Below, piece after piece: positions 1 to 7,260 of a DNA stretch of 64,000 nt (the first letter of the stretch is position 1; every line of letters starts with the position of its first letter). The notes below the pieces were generated by a model. It saw only the letters and a program-made list of their open reading frames with translations, was not told where the DNA came from and made no database searches. This DNA comes from Cellulomonas fengjieae (GTDB lineage Bacteria > Actinomycetota > Actinomycetes > Actinomycetales > Cellulomonadaceae). A program made the translations under genes and the position numbers. The DNA lies in contig NZ_CP074404.1 of assembly GCF_018388465.1 (NCBI RefSeq), forward strand, positions 310,001 to 374,000, given 5' to 3'.

Positions 1-1
1 G

Positions 2-1546
2 CGCGCGGCACGCGACCCGCGGCACCGCCCCGCCGTCGCTCTGTCCGCCCTCCTGGTCTGCGTGCTGCTGCTCGCCGGGTGCGTGCCACCCAAGAACCAG
101 GCGGCCGGCCCGACCCCGGGAGCAACCTCCGAGGCGCCGGGGGCTCAGGGACCGGCCGAGCTCGCGCGGTTCTACGGGCAGGAGCTCGAGTGGACCACGT
201 GCGCGCAGGGCGAGTGCGCCACCGCGCAGGTGCCGATGGACTACGCGGACCCGGATGGGCCGTCGATCGGGATCGCCCTCGCGCGTGCCCGGGCGACCGG
301 CGGAGAGCCGATCGGCTCCCTGCTGCTCAACCGCGGTGGGCCGGGAGCGTCGGGCGTCGACTTCGTGCAGCAGGTCTCGGGCATGGTCGGCACGGAGGTC
401 AAGCGGCAGTACGACCTGGTCGGGTTCGACCCGCGCGGCGTGCAGCGCTCCAGCCCGGTCGAGTGCGTCGACGGGCCGGGTCTCGACGAGATCCTCGCGT
501 ACGACGCGGACTACTCGACCGACGCCGGCATCCAGGACGTCATCGACATGTACGGGGAGCTCGGTGCCGCCTGCCTGGAGAACACGGGCGAGGTGCTGGG
601 TCACGTCGACACCGTCAGCGCGGCGCGCGACCTGGACGTCCTGCGCGCGGTGCTCGGTGACGACACGCTGGCCTACCTCGGCTTCTCCTACGGCACGGCG
701 CTCGGCGCCACCTACGCGGCGCTCTTCCCGCAGACTGTCGGCCGGCTGGTGCTCGACGGTGCGCTCCCGCCCACGCTGACCTCCGCGGAGGCGTCGCAGG
801 GTCAGGCCGTCGGCTTCGAGAACGCGCTGCGCGCCTACGTCGCCGACTGCCAGGCGGGCCCGCGCTGCCCGCTGGACGGTTCGGTCGACGACGGACTCGC
901 TCAGATCCGGGAGATGCTCGACCGGGCCGAGGCCAACCCGCTGCCGACGGGCTCCGCGCGCGACCTGACCCGGTCGCTCGCCTTCTACGGCGTCGCGCTG
1001 CCGCTGTACGCGCAGTCCCTGTGGCCCTACCTGACGCAGGCCCTGACGCTGGCCATCGACCAGAACGACGGGTCGGCGCTGCTGCAGCTCGCGGACCAGT
1101 ACTCGGACCGCTCGCCCGACGGCACGTTCAGCACCAACTCCACCGTCGCGTTCTACGCGATCAACTGCCTGGACAGCCGCGACTCCGCGGACGTCGCCAC
1201 GATGCGCGCCGAGGCGGCCCAGATCGAGGACGCCGCACCGACCGTCGGGTACTTCTTCGGGTACGGCGCCACCGTGTGCGCGCAGTGGCCGGTCGCCGAG
1301 GTGGGCGGTCTCGAGTCGTACGCCGCCGAGGGCGCGGCCCCCATCCTCGTCGTCGGCACCACCAACGACCCGGCGACGCCCTACAGGTGGGCCGAGGAGC
1401 TGGCCGACCTCCTGTCGTCGGCCGTGCTGCTGACGTACGAGGGCGAGGGCCACACCGCGTACGGCTCCTCCAACGCGTGCACCGACGATGCCATCGACGC
1501 CTACCTGCTCACCGGGACGGTCCCCGCGGAGGGCACGCGCTGCTGA
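2..1546 (+). CDS. Secreted alpha/beta hydrolase lipoprotein, TAP-like (5' end outside window)
   Basis: This is an exported peptidase/esterase of the tripeptidyl-aminopeptidase-like alpha/beta hydrolase family. The frame is open to the left edge, so the true start lies upstream. The in-window N-terminus is an Arg-rich stretch, a hydrophobic segment and the lipobox LLAGC, which together form a lipoprotein signal peptide. The oxyanion-loop motif NRGGPGASG and the nucleophile elbow GFSYG (Ser codon near base 686) are clear. A C-terminal TAP-like region carries NDPATP (acid Asp) and GEGHTAY (His). Family members act outside the membrane on peptides or ester substrates; the substrate here is unknown. 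Cysteine pairs in the cap (for example CQAGPRC) fit an extracellular protein. No partner gene is visible upstream. Confidence 0.85.
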   Translation, partial: RAARDPRHRPAVALSALLVCVLLLAGCVPPKNQAAGPTPGATSEAPGAQGPAELARFYGQELEWTTCAQGECATAQVPMDYADPDGPSIGIALARARATGGEPIGSLLLNRGGPGASGVDFVQQVSGMVGTEVKRQYDLVGFDPRGVQRSSPVECVDGPGLDEILAYDADYSTDAGIQDVIDMYGELGAACLENTGEVLGHVDTVSAARDLDVLRAVLGDDTLAYLGFSYGTALGATYAALFPQTVGRLVLDGALPPTLTSAEASQGQAVGFENALRAYVADCQAGPRCPLDGSVDDGLAQIREMLDRAEANPLPTGSARDLTRSLAFYGVALPLYAQSLWPYLTQALTLAIDQNDGSALLQLADQYSDRSPDGTFSTNSTVAFYAINCLDSRDSADVATMRAEAAQIEDAAPTVGYFFGYGATVCAQWPVAEVGGLESYAAEGAAPILVVGTTNDPATPYRWAEELADLLSSAVLLTYEGEGHTAYGSSNACTDDAIDAYLLTGTVPAEGTRC

Positions 1547-1631
1547 CCGCGCGTCCAGTTGCTGCTCGCCACCCGGCGGGCGACAGTGGCTCGATGGCAG
1601 CCATCACGCGCGGACTGATCGCGGGCACGGC

Positions 1632-2186
1632 GTGCTGACGCGCCTCGACGACGCCCCCGCGCGACGGCGGCCCCGTGCCGGCCTGGTGCTCCGGTCGCTG
1701 CTGCTCGGGTGGGCCGCAGGCGCCCGCTCGTCCCTCGGGCCGGCGGCCCCGACGATCGCCGGTGACCATCACCCGGTGCTGCGCGCCGGGGCGGCGACGG
1801 CCGTCGCGGGGGAGCTGCTCGTCGACAAGCTGCCCGTCGCACCCAGCCGGCTCGCGTACGGCGGAGCGTTCGTCCGGGCAGCGTCGGGGGCCGTCGGCGC
1901 CACCCTGCTCGCCGCGCGGGACGGGTCCCGCCCGTTCGCTCCCGCGCTCGCGGGCGCCGCGGGCGGTCTGGCGGGCGCCTACGGCGGCGTGGCGTGGCGC
2001 GGGTGGGCGGCCGGGCACGTGCCCGACTGGCAGGCAGCCCTCGCCGAGGACGTCGTCGCCCTGACCGCGGCAGCGCTCGCGTGCGCTCCCGGCCGGCTCC
2101 GACCGCCCGCTTTGGAGGGCCGGGGGTCCTCCGGGTACAGTGGGCGGGCTCGCCGGGGTCCGCGGACCGCGACGACGCCGCCTTAG
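1632..2186 (+). CDS. Small membrane protein, DUF4126-like; 3' end runs into the tRNA
   Basis: The protein is about 184 residues if GTG 1632 is the start. It is hydrophobic and rich in Ala and Gly. Stretches such as GWAAGARSS and VAGELLVDKLP resemble small actinobacterial DUF4126-like membrane proteins, and 3-4 helices are likely. The odd part is the end: the only in-frame stop (TAG 2184-2186) lies inside the tRNA-Thr gene, and the tRNA promoter lies inside the last 25 codons, which encode a Gly/Arg/Pro-rich tail unlike the rest. The functional protein probably ends near residue 160, with the original stop lost. The start is uncertain because no strong ribosome binding site is seen. Confidence 0.55.
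   Translation: MLTRLDDAPARRRPRAGLVLRSLLLGWAAGARSSLGPAAPTIAGDHHPVLRAGAATAVAGELLVDKLPVAPSRLAYGGAFVRAASGAVGATLLAARDGSRPFAPALAGAAGGLAGAYGGVAWRGWAAGHVPDWQAALAEDVVALTAAALACAPGRLRPPALEGRGSSGYSGRARRGPRTATTPP
2111..2141 (+). promoter_or_regulatory. Probable promoter of tRNA-Thr
   Basis: The -35-like TTTGGA (2111-2116) and the -10 hexamer TACAGT (2136-2141) lie about 35 bp before the tRNA 5' end. The 19-bp spacer is slightly long. The promoter sits within the 3' end of the upstream open frame. Confidence 0.45.
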
Positions 2187-2249
2187 CTCAGTCGGCAGAG
2201 CGTCTCACTCGTAATGAGAAGGTCAAGAGTTCGATTCTCTTAGGCGGCT
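2177..2249 (+). tRNA. tRNA-Thr (anticodon CGT)
   Basis: A full cloverleaf can be drawn. The acceptor stem GCCGCCT (2177-2183) pairs with AGGCGGC (2242-2248) and the discriminator is T2249. The D stem is GCTC/GAGC. The anticodon stem TCTCA/TGAGA encloses the loop CTCGTAA with anticodon CGT at 2210-2212, which reads ACG (Thr). The T arm is AAGAG-TTCGATT-CTCTT. CCA is not encoded. ACG is a frequent Thr codon in GC-rich genomes. Confidence 0.97.
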
Positions 2250-2258
2250 CAGACGGAA

Positions 2259-2297
2259 AAGGCCCCGCCACCAGCCAACCGGCTGGGGCGGGGCCTT
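2259..2297 (+). terminator. Intrinsic terminator-like hairpin after tRNA-Thr
   Basis: A stem of about 17 bp with one bulged A (2270) and the loop AACC (2277-2280). The arms begin AAGGCCCCGCC and end GGGCGGGGCCTT. It starts 9 nt after the tRNA. No long U tract follows, as is common in actinobacteria. Confidence 0.8.
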
Positions 2298-2432
2298 CGC
2301 TATGTGAAGCGCCGGGGTGAGATTTGTAGCCAAGTCTGTAGCCGATCCGTTCCGGGCGTTCTGAATAGGTCGGCCGGACGCGGTCGGCCGGAACCCACCC
2401 AAAAGCCACTCGCGGTCGTTCCCGAGGGTCTG

Positions 2433-2723
2433 CTACCGGTCGGAGACTTCCCAGAGCTCGAGCACGACGTCGTAGCCTCGGCCTAGTGCATCCTGCAGGG
2501 CGCCCCGCAGGCGCACCGCTTCTTGTGCGTGCCCCTCAGCTACTGCCGGGTCGTCCCAGCCGCGCTTCCAGTCGTAGTGCTCGTTAAACACGCGCGCCCA
2601 TGTCTTGAGTTCCGTCGCGAGAGGTTCGTCGATCGGTACGTCGCCTTCCTGCGCCGGGCCATCGGAGACCCACAGGGGCCAGTCGACGGTGTACTCGTTC
2701 ATCAGCCGGACACGCACCGTCAT
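2433..2723 (-). CDS. Hypothetical protein (96 aa), no recognised domain
   Basis: I do not recognise this small acidic protein. It is rich in Trp and Glu, begins TVRVRLMNEYTVDWPLW and ends in an amphipathic stretch. Of two nearby ATG codons the one at 2723 is preferred: a strong Shine-Dalgarno GGGGGAGG lies 9 nt upstream of it, whereas the ATG at 2732 directly abuts that sequence. The gene and the non-coding DNA to its right are visibly poorer in GC than the rest of the window and lie just beyond the tRNA, which may indicate acquired DNA. It has no clear operon partner. Confidence 0.6.
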   Translation of the reverse strand: MTVRVRLMNEYTVDWPLWVSDGPAQEGDVPIDEPLATELKTWARVFNEHYDWKRGWDDPAVAEGHAQEAVRLRGALQDALGRGYDVVLELWEVSDR

Positions 2724-2810
2724 TCTCAGCATCCTCCCCCGGGGAACGACGTGATGACGAGGGTGTTATTGCGCGAGATGATGACTCATGCCGCTCGTGC
2801 CGCGTCCCGG

Positions 2811-3158
2811 TCAGAACCGGAACGCACCCGAGGCGTCGACGGCCGCCGGGCGCACCGCCGTCACGAAGCCCGGCTCGATCGGGCCGTAGACGTGGGGGTA
2901 GAGCTCGCCGTCGCCCCCGTCCTCGTCCACCACCCGGGTCCCGGCCGCTCGGATCCTCTCCGGGTCCAGCACGAGGACGCACAGGTCGGCGTCGTCGTCG
3001 CCATGGACCGCCTTCGCGACGGCACTGATCTGGTGCGGGTACGAGGCGTGGATGAAGCCGACCTCGTCGAGAAAGGCACCTCGGGTGGACACTCGGTAGG
3101 TGCCGGAGGCCAGGGCGGCCTCCCAGTCGTCCCGGTGCGCGACATGCAGGATCTCCAT
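2811..3158 (-). CDS. DUF952 family protein
   Basis: A 115-residue cytoplasmic protein with the DUF952 signature: ILHVA at the N-terminus, then GFIHAS near residue 35, then LCVLVLDPERI and LYPHVYGPI. Length and layout match the family. The biochemical role is unknown, although relatives are sometimes annotated as glutathione S-transferase-like. It is preceded 25 bp upstream by the membrane-protein gene in the same direction, so co-transcription is possible. Confidence 0.85.
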   Translation of the reverse strand: MEILHVAHRDDWEAALASGTYRVSTRGAFLDEVGFIHASYPHQISAVAKAVHGDDDADLCVLVLDPERIRAAGTRVVDEDGGDGELYPHVYGPIEPGFVTAVRPAAVDASGAFRF

Positions 3159-3183
3159 GCCGGAAGTACACCAGGCGTCGACC

Positions 3184-3720
3184 TCAGGACGTCGGGCGCG
3201 CCCACTGCGCCGGCCGCAGGTACCACCACGACGAGACGGCGAGGACCACCGCGGACGCGACCACCGGCGTCGCCACCGGCCCCAACCACGTCACCGGGAT
3301 CAGGAAGAACACGTCGGTGTCGGCGAGGCTCGTCGGCCAGCCGGTGAGCACCCGCAGGAAGAGGTAGTAGGTGAGGTCCCACACGGTGAACGCGATGAAG
3401 AACGCGGCCACGCCGTGCCAGAACCCGCGACCGGCCAGCACCGCGACCGCGGCCAGCATGAGGATGGTCGCGGCTTCCCGCACCGTCTCGGCGCGGGCCA
3501 GGTCGGGGTCGACGAGCATCGGCTGCACGGGGTCGACGAAGCGGATCACGCCCAGGTCGAGGTACACCCGCCGCACGGGGGCGTCGTAGTCCAGCTGTGG
3601 GCCGAGCACCAGGCGCAGGTAGTGGACGACCGCGGCCTCGACGTAGCCGAACCCGATCCCGAACGCGACGACTGCGCCGTAGCGCACCCAGCGAGCCCGC
3701 GAGATCCCGGCCGTCCCCAT
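3184..3720 (-). CDS. Integral membrane protein of unknown function
   Basis: A 178-residue polytopic membrane protein starting at the ATG at 3720 (GTAGISRARWVRYGA). About four to five hydrophobic helices are visible: near residues 12-30, 85-103, 108-130 and 140-165. An acidic loop with LDLGVIRFVDPVQPML lies between the first and second. The reading frame stays open further upstream but loses membrane character and contains no better start. I cannot assign a function. It is transcribed divergently from the RDD gene, leaving about 100 bp for both promoters. Confidence 0.65.
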   Translation of the reverse strand: MGTAGISRARWVRYGAVVAFGIGFGYVEAAVVHYLRLVLGPQLDYDAPVRRVYLDLGVIRFVDPVQPMLVDPDLARAETVREAATILMLAAVAVLAGRGFWHGVAAFFIAFTVWDLTYYLFLRVLTGWPTSLADTDVFFLIPVTWLGPVATPVVASAVVLAVSSWWYLRPAQWARPTS

Positions 3721-3821
3721 TCGCGCATCGTGCCCGCTGCCCGTGCCGAGCGCGAGACGGCACCGCGCCGCACGCGCGTCGGCTCCCCGCGGCGCCATCC
3801 ATTCCCGGGACGGAGAGCCCT

Positions 3822-4901
3822 GTGACCTGCCAGAATTCGGCCGTGACCGTCGCGCCGGTGCTGCCTGCGGACCCCGTTGCGCCCGCCGACGCACCGCCGC
3901 TCGCCCCCTGGTCCCGCCGGGTCGTTGCCGCCCTGCTCGACGGCTCGATCCTGGGCGGCGCGACCTGGGTCGTGCTGGGAGCCGGCGGCCTGGCGCCGGA
4001 CCTGACGCCCACGTTCACGCAGGGCCCGGCCGGCGACGTCGACGCGGTCGCCTGGTTCACGAGCCCGTGGCTCGTCGCGCTCCTGCTCGGGATGCTCGCG
4101 CTGCAGGGCTGGACGGGGGCCACCCCCGGCAAGCGGGTGGCGGGTGTCGCGGTCGTGCGGGTGTCCGACGGGCTGCCGGCGGGTGTCCTCGTGTCGGGCG
4201 TGCGCGTGGTGGCACACGTGCTCGATGCGTTCCTGATGATCGGGTACCTGCGGCCGCTGTGGCACGAGCGCAGGCAGACGTTCGCGGACTCGATCGCCGG
4301 GACCGTGGTGATCCAGACCCGCGAACCCCCGGCCCACCCCTGGTTCGCCCCGGTCCGGCACGCGCCCTCGGCGCTCGGCTCGACGAGCGTGAGCGTGCTG
4401 GCGCTGGCCGCGTGCGCGCTGGGCGTCGGCTTCTCCATCACGTCGACGTCGACGTCGACCGGCAGCTCGTGGGAGTCGACGGTGCCCTGCGTCGCGGACG
4501 GCACGGTCGCGACGCGGTCCGCCGTCGCGGTCGTCTCGCGCACCGGCGGCAGCACCACGCGCGAGCACCGTCTGTGGATCAGCAGAACGACCGACTCCGA
4601 CGAGGAGTCCGCGCTGGCCGTCCGGTGGACGTGGACCGCCACGGACCGGGACCTGGTCGGCGCGTTCTACGAGACGGACATCCGGCGGGCCGACGGGTCG
4701 ACGATGGAGGTGTCGCAGGAGCTGCCGTCGACCGGCTCGGCGTCCGAGGTCCTCGGGGTCGCCCCCGCGACCATCGAGGCGGACGACCTGCAGAACGCCG
4801 GCTCCGGGTGGACCGCGCAGACCCGGCTGGTCGTCGGCGGCGAGGTCGTCGGATCCTGCACGTTCGACAGCGCCGACTGGGACGCCATGAGACGCGGCTG
4901 A
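3822..4901 (+). CDS. RDD-family membrane protein with extracellular C-terminal domain
   Basis: A 359-residue protein. The N-terminal part is an RDD domain: WSRRVVAALLDG supplies the first Arg/Asp pair and TPGKRVAGVAVVR is the characteristic second-half motif. Three transmembrane helices are followed by a fourth near residue 190 (SVSVLALAACALGVGF). After that comes an exported domain of about 160 residues containing two Cys. RDD proteins are a loosely defined membrane family, and some are ion antiporters. The start is GTG 3822, with GGAGAG a few bases upstream; GTG 3843 is an alternative. The last ~100 bp of this gene are repeated 1.35 kb downstream, at 6144-6247. Confidence 0.75.
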   Translation: MTCQNSAVTVAPVLPADPVAPADAPPLAPWSRRVVAALLDGSILGGATWVVLGAGGLAPDLTPTFTQGPAGDVDAVAWFTSPWLVALLLGMLALQGWTGATPGKRVAGVAVVRVSDGLPAGVLVSGVRVVAHVLDAFLMIGYLRPLWHERRQTFADSIAGTVVIQTREPPAHPWFAPVRHAPSALGSTSVSVLALAACALGVGFSITSTSTSTGSSWESTVPCVADGTVATRSAVAVVSRTGGSTTREHRLWISRTTDSDEESALAVRWTWTATDRDLVGAFYETDIRRADGSTMEVSQELPSTGSASEVLGVAPATIEADDLQNAGSGWTAQTRLVVGGEVVGSCTFDSADWDAMRRG

Positions 4902-4902
4902 C
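4798..4902 (+). repeat. Direct repeat copy 1 (3' end of the RDD gene)
   Basis: About 105 bp covering the last codons and stop of the RDD gene. It recurs at 6144-6247 in the same orientation with about nine in ten bases identical, one single-base gap region and a few substitutions. The two copies bracket the DUF4214 gene. Confidence 0.9.
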
Positions 4903-5078
4903 GCGGACACGCCGTGCCAGAACCTGCGCATCGCAACCGGCCCACGAGCGGTCGAGGACTCGATACGCTCCCCTCACGTCATGGGCCCGAGGCAGTGCCC
5001 GCGGTAGCGGCTGCGGAAGGGTCCGGCGTCGGACACGGTGACACCGCCGCGCCTGCTCCTGCTCCCCCTGGAGTCCAC

Positions 5079-6059
5079 GTGCGTCTCGCTCGCCCGGCCG
5101 TTGCGCTCGTCGTCGCCAGCCTGCTGCTTCCCGGCGCGGCAGAATCGGCTTCCGCCTTGACCCTCGAGGGCGCCAATGCCAACGAGAAATACGTGATCTC
5201 CGTGTACGAGGACCTCTTCGGTCGCGCGCCGGACCCGACGGGCCGGACGACGTGGACGACCGCGCTGGGAGCGGGCACGCCTCGCATCGCGGTCGCCAAC
5301 TCGATCACGTCGTCGGTGGAATTTCGGTCCGGGTTGATCATCGACGCGTACGAGGAGTACCTCGGCCGTGGACCCGACGCCCCGGGGCTGCAGTTCTGGC
5401 TCCGGAACATGGCCGGGGGTATGACCATCGAGCAGCTGCACTCCGGGTTCATCGCATCCGACGAGTACTGGGCGCGCGCCGGTGCGACCGGTGCAGGCTG
5501 GGTCAGTGCGCTGTACGTCGATGTCCTCGGCCGTGAGGCGGGCGGCTCGGAGGTCGCCTTCTGGCTGGACGAGCTGAACCGGGGAGCGACCCGTGCGCAG
5601 GTGGCGATGGGCTTCCTGCTGTCGACCGAGTACCTGTCGTCGGTCGTCGACGGCTACTACTGGTGGCTGCTGGGCCGCGGCCTGGACCCGAGCGGTCTGG
5701 GGACGTGGGTCTCTGCGATCCAGCAGGGTGCACGCGACGAGCAGGTCATCGGCGGGATCATCGCCTCCGAGGAGTACTGGGCCAACGAGACGTCCCGTCC
5801 GTTCGTCGGGTACATCATCCTGTCTCCGAGAGAGGAGACGAGCGTGCCCCTCGGTACCGGGTGGACCTACACCGTCGAGGCGTACGAACCGAACGGTGCG
5901 CCCATCGGCGACGTCACCGACGAGGCCCACATCACGTGGGACGGCCAGCCGTGCACCCTGGGGTACTGCCAGCCCACATCGGTGGGCCCGCACGAGATCC
6001 ACGCGGTGCACCGGGGCGTGAACGCCCGGTCGACGCTGACGGTCGTCCCTGCCCAGTGA
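5079..6059 (+). CDS. Secreted DUF4214 repeat protein
   Basis: A 326-residue exported protein starting at GTG 5079, preceded by a GGAG Shine-Dalgarno. Residues 1-27 are a signal peptide (RLARPAVALVVASLLLPG then an Ala-rich cleavage region). Residues 35-245 hold about four DUF4214-type units. These are recognisable by the repeating aromatic and Gly pattern, for example YEDLFGRAPDPTG, YEEYLGRGPDAPG, YVDVLGREAGG and YWWLLGRGLDPSG, each followed by a FLxSxEY-like motif. The last ~80 residues form a small beta-rich domain with two Cys. DUF4214 units occur in bacterial surface and phycobilisome-linker-like proteins. The function here is unknown. The gene is bracketed by copies of the end of the RDD gene, suggesting it is an insertion relative to neighbours. 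Confidence 0.8.
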   Translation: MRLARPAVALVVASLLLPGAAESASALTLEGANANEKYVISVYEDLFGRAPDPTGRTTWTTALGAGTPRIAVANSITSSVEFRSGLIIDAYEEYLGRGPDAPGLQFWLRNMAGGMTIEQLHSGFIASDEYWARAGATGAGWVSALYVDVLGREAGGSEVAFWLDELNRGATRAQVAMGFLLSTEYLSSVVDGYYWWLLGRGLDPSGLGTWVSAIQQGARDEQVIGGIIASEEYWANETSRPFVGYIILSPREETSVPLGTGWTYTVEAYEPNGAPIGDVTDEAHITWDGQPCTLGYCQPTSVGPHEIHAVHRGVNARSTLTVVPAQ

Positions 6060-6143
6060 CCCGCGGGCCGTCAGCGCCGGGCTCCCGGGCGGTGAGCGGG
6101 AGACGGCGTCCGGAAGATCGTCGTGTCCGGCATGGGTGTGTGC

Positions 6144-6247
6144 CCGGCTCCGGGTGGACCGCGCAGACCCAGCTGGTCGTCGGCGGCGAGGTCGTCGGAT
6201 CCTGCACGTTCGACAGCGCGACCGGGACGCCACGAATCGCGGCTGAC
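6144..6247 (+). repeat. Direct repeat copy 2 (orphan copy of RDD gene end)
   Basis: Non-coding copy of the 4798-4902 segment, sharing the run from CCGGCTCCGGG to GCGGCTGAC. The translated copy would read as the RDD C-terminus (WTAQTQLVVGGEVVGS) but has no gene body in front. It ends 32 bp before the LiaF-like start. Confidence 0.9.
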
Positions 6248-6265
6248 CTGCGCCTGCGGCACCAG

Positions 6266-6271
6266 TACCGT
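6266..6271 (+). promoter_or_regulatory. Probable leaderless -10 element (TACCGT)
   Basis: TACCGT fits TANNNT and is separated from the ATG at 6279 by 7 nt. There is no Shine-Dalgarno, so the transcript is probably leaderless. Confidence 0.4.
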
Positions 6272-6278
6272 GGCTCCC

Positions 6279-6947
6279 ATGGATCGTCGTCGCCCTCCCG
6301 TGCAGGTGCTCCTCGGTGTGCTCATCGTCGCGGTCGGGGTGATCGCACTGCTGACCCAGCTCGACGTCCTCAGCGTGGACCTGGGTCAGCTGTTCTCCGA
6401 CTGGTGGCCGCTGATCATCATCGGCGTCGGCCTGGCTGCGCTGATCGCCGCCCCGCGCGCGTGGTTGGGGCCGACCGTCATCATCGTGGTGGGACTGCTC
6501 TTCCTGCTGCAGTCGCTCGACGTCCTCGACGTGAACTTCTGGGAGATCCTCTGGCCGGTCGCGGTGATCCTGGTGGGGCTCTCGCTGATCACGAACTTCG
6601 GCAGCCAGTCGGTCGATGACGACGTCATCAACTCCACGGTCTTCTGGTGGGGGTCGGACCGCAAGACGCGCTCGCAGCAGTTCAAGGGCGGGACGCTGAC
6701 CGCCATCATGGGTGGCATCGACGTCGACCTGCGCGAGGCGGACATCGTCGACCGGGCCGAGATCTCGATCTTCACGTTCTGGGGCGGGGTCGAGCTCAAG
6801 GTGCCGCCGACGTGGCGCGTGCGGACCAGCGGGCTGCCGATCCTCGGCGGCTGGGAGGACAAGACGACGCTCCCGCTGCAGGACGGCGCCCCGGAGCTCG
6901 TCGTGCGCGTGACCACCATCATGGGCGGGGCCGAGATCAAGAGCTGA
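6279..6947 (+). CDS. LiaF-like membrane protein (LiaI/LiaF transmembrane region plus LiaF C-terminal domain)
   Basis: A 222-residue protein. Residues 1-110 contain four short hydrophobic helices with the WWPLIIIGVG and WPVAVILVGL motifs typical of LiaI/LiaF-like membrane regions. Residues 125-222 form the LiaF-type C-terminal beta-helical domain: FKGGTLTAIMGGIDVDLREA, FTFWGGVELKVP and TIMGGAEIKS. In Bacillus, LiaF modulates a cell-envelope stress two-component system. In actinobacteria such proteins usually stand alone, as here, so an envelope role is inferred only. The next small gene begins 4 bp after the stop, making a two-gene operon. Confidence 0.82.
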   Translation: MDRRRPPVQVLLGVLIVAVGVIALLTQLDVLSVDLGQLFSDWWPLIIIGVGLAALIAAPRAWLGPTVIIVVGLLFLLQSLDVLDVNFWEILWPVAVILVGLSLITNFGSQSVDDDVINSTVFWWGSDRKTRSQQFKGGTLTAIMGGIDVDLREADIVDRAEISIFTFWGGVELKVPPTWRVRTSGLPILGGWEDKTTLPLQDGAPELVVRVTTIMGGAEIKS

Positions 6948-6951
6948 GACC

Positions 6952-7260
6952 GTGCCCTCCTACCGGGTGGTCGCCGCGATCGGCCTGCTGCAGCCGGGCG
7001 TCGCCGCCCCCGACGTGCTCCCTCAGGCCGTCGCCGTCGCCGAGGCGATGACGACGGTCGAGGCGTTCGACGTCGCGGTCGTGCGCGGCCAGGCACGGGT
7101 GACCGTGCGGTACCAGGCCGACGACGACCAGAGCGCCCGACGCATCGGGTGGGCGGTGCTCGCGCGGCTGGACGAGCTGGCGGACATCAGCGGGCGCAGC
7201 GTCACCCGGCGGTTCGGCTCGCGGTGGTACCCGGTGCGCGCGCAGACGGGCAGCGGCTAG
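6952..7260 (+). CDS. Conserved hypothetical protein (102 aa)
   Basis: A small soluble protein starting at GTG 6952, four bases after the stop of the LiaF-like gene and probably translationally coupled to it. It has alternating beta and alpha segments (YRVVAAIGLLQPG at the start, AEAMTTVEAFDVAVV, VTVRYQADDDQSARRIGW) and a basic C-terminus. I do not recognise a family. Its TAG stop overlaps the TAG stop of the convergent DUF5701 gene by three bases. Confidence 0.6.
   Translation: MPSYRVVAAIGLLQPGVAAPDVLPQAVAVAEAMTTVEAFDVAVVRGQARVTVRYQADDDQSARRIGWAVLARLDELADISGRSVTRRFGSRWYPVRAQTGSG

Noticed and set aside
2188..2409. Small protein antisense to tRNA-Thr
   Set aside because: This is the usual false frame across a tRNA gene and its terminator.
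2861..4642. Long open frames antisense to the membrane-protein and RDD genes
   Set aside because: They are Arg/Pro/Ala-rich translations of the opposite strand of GC-rich genes, with no domain logic.
7257..7260. Overlapping stop codons of the 102-aa gene and DUF5701 as a special arrangement
   Set aside because: CTAG is self-complementary, so convergent TAG stops can share it by chance.
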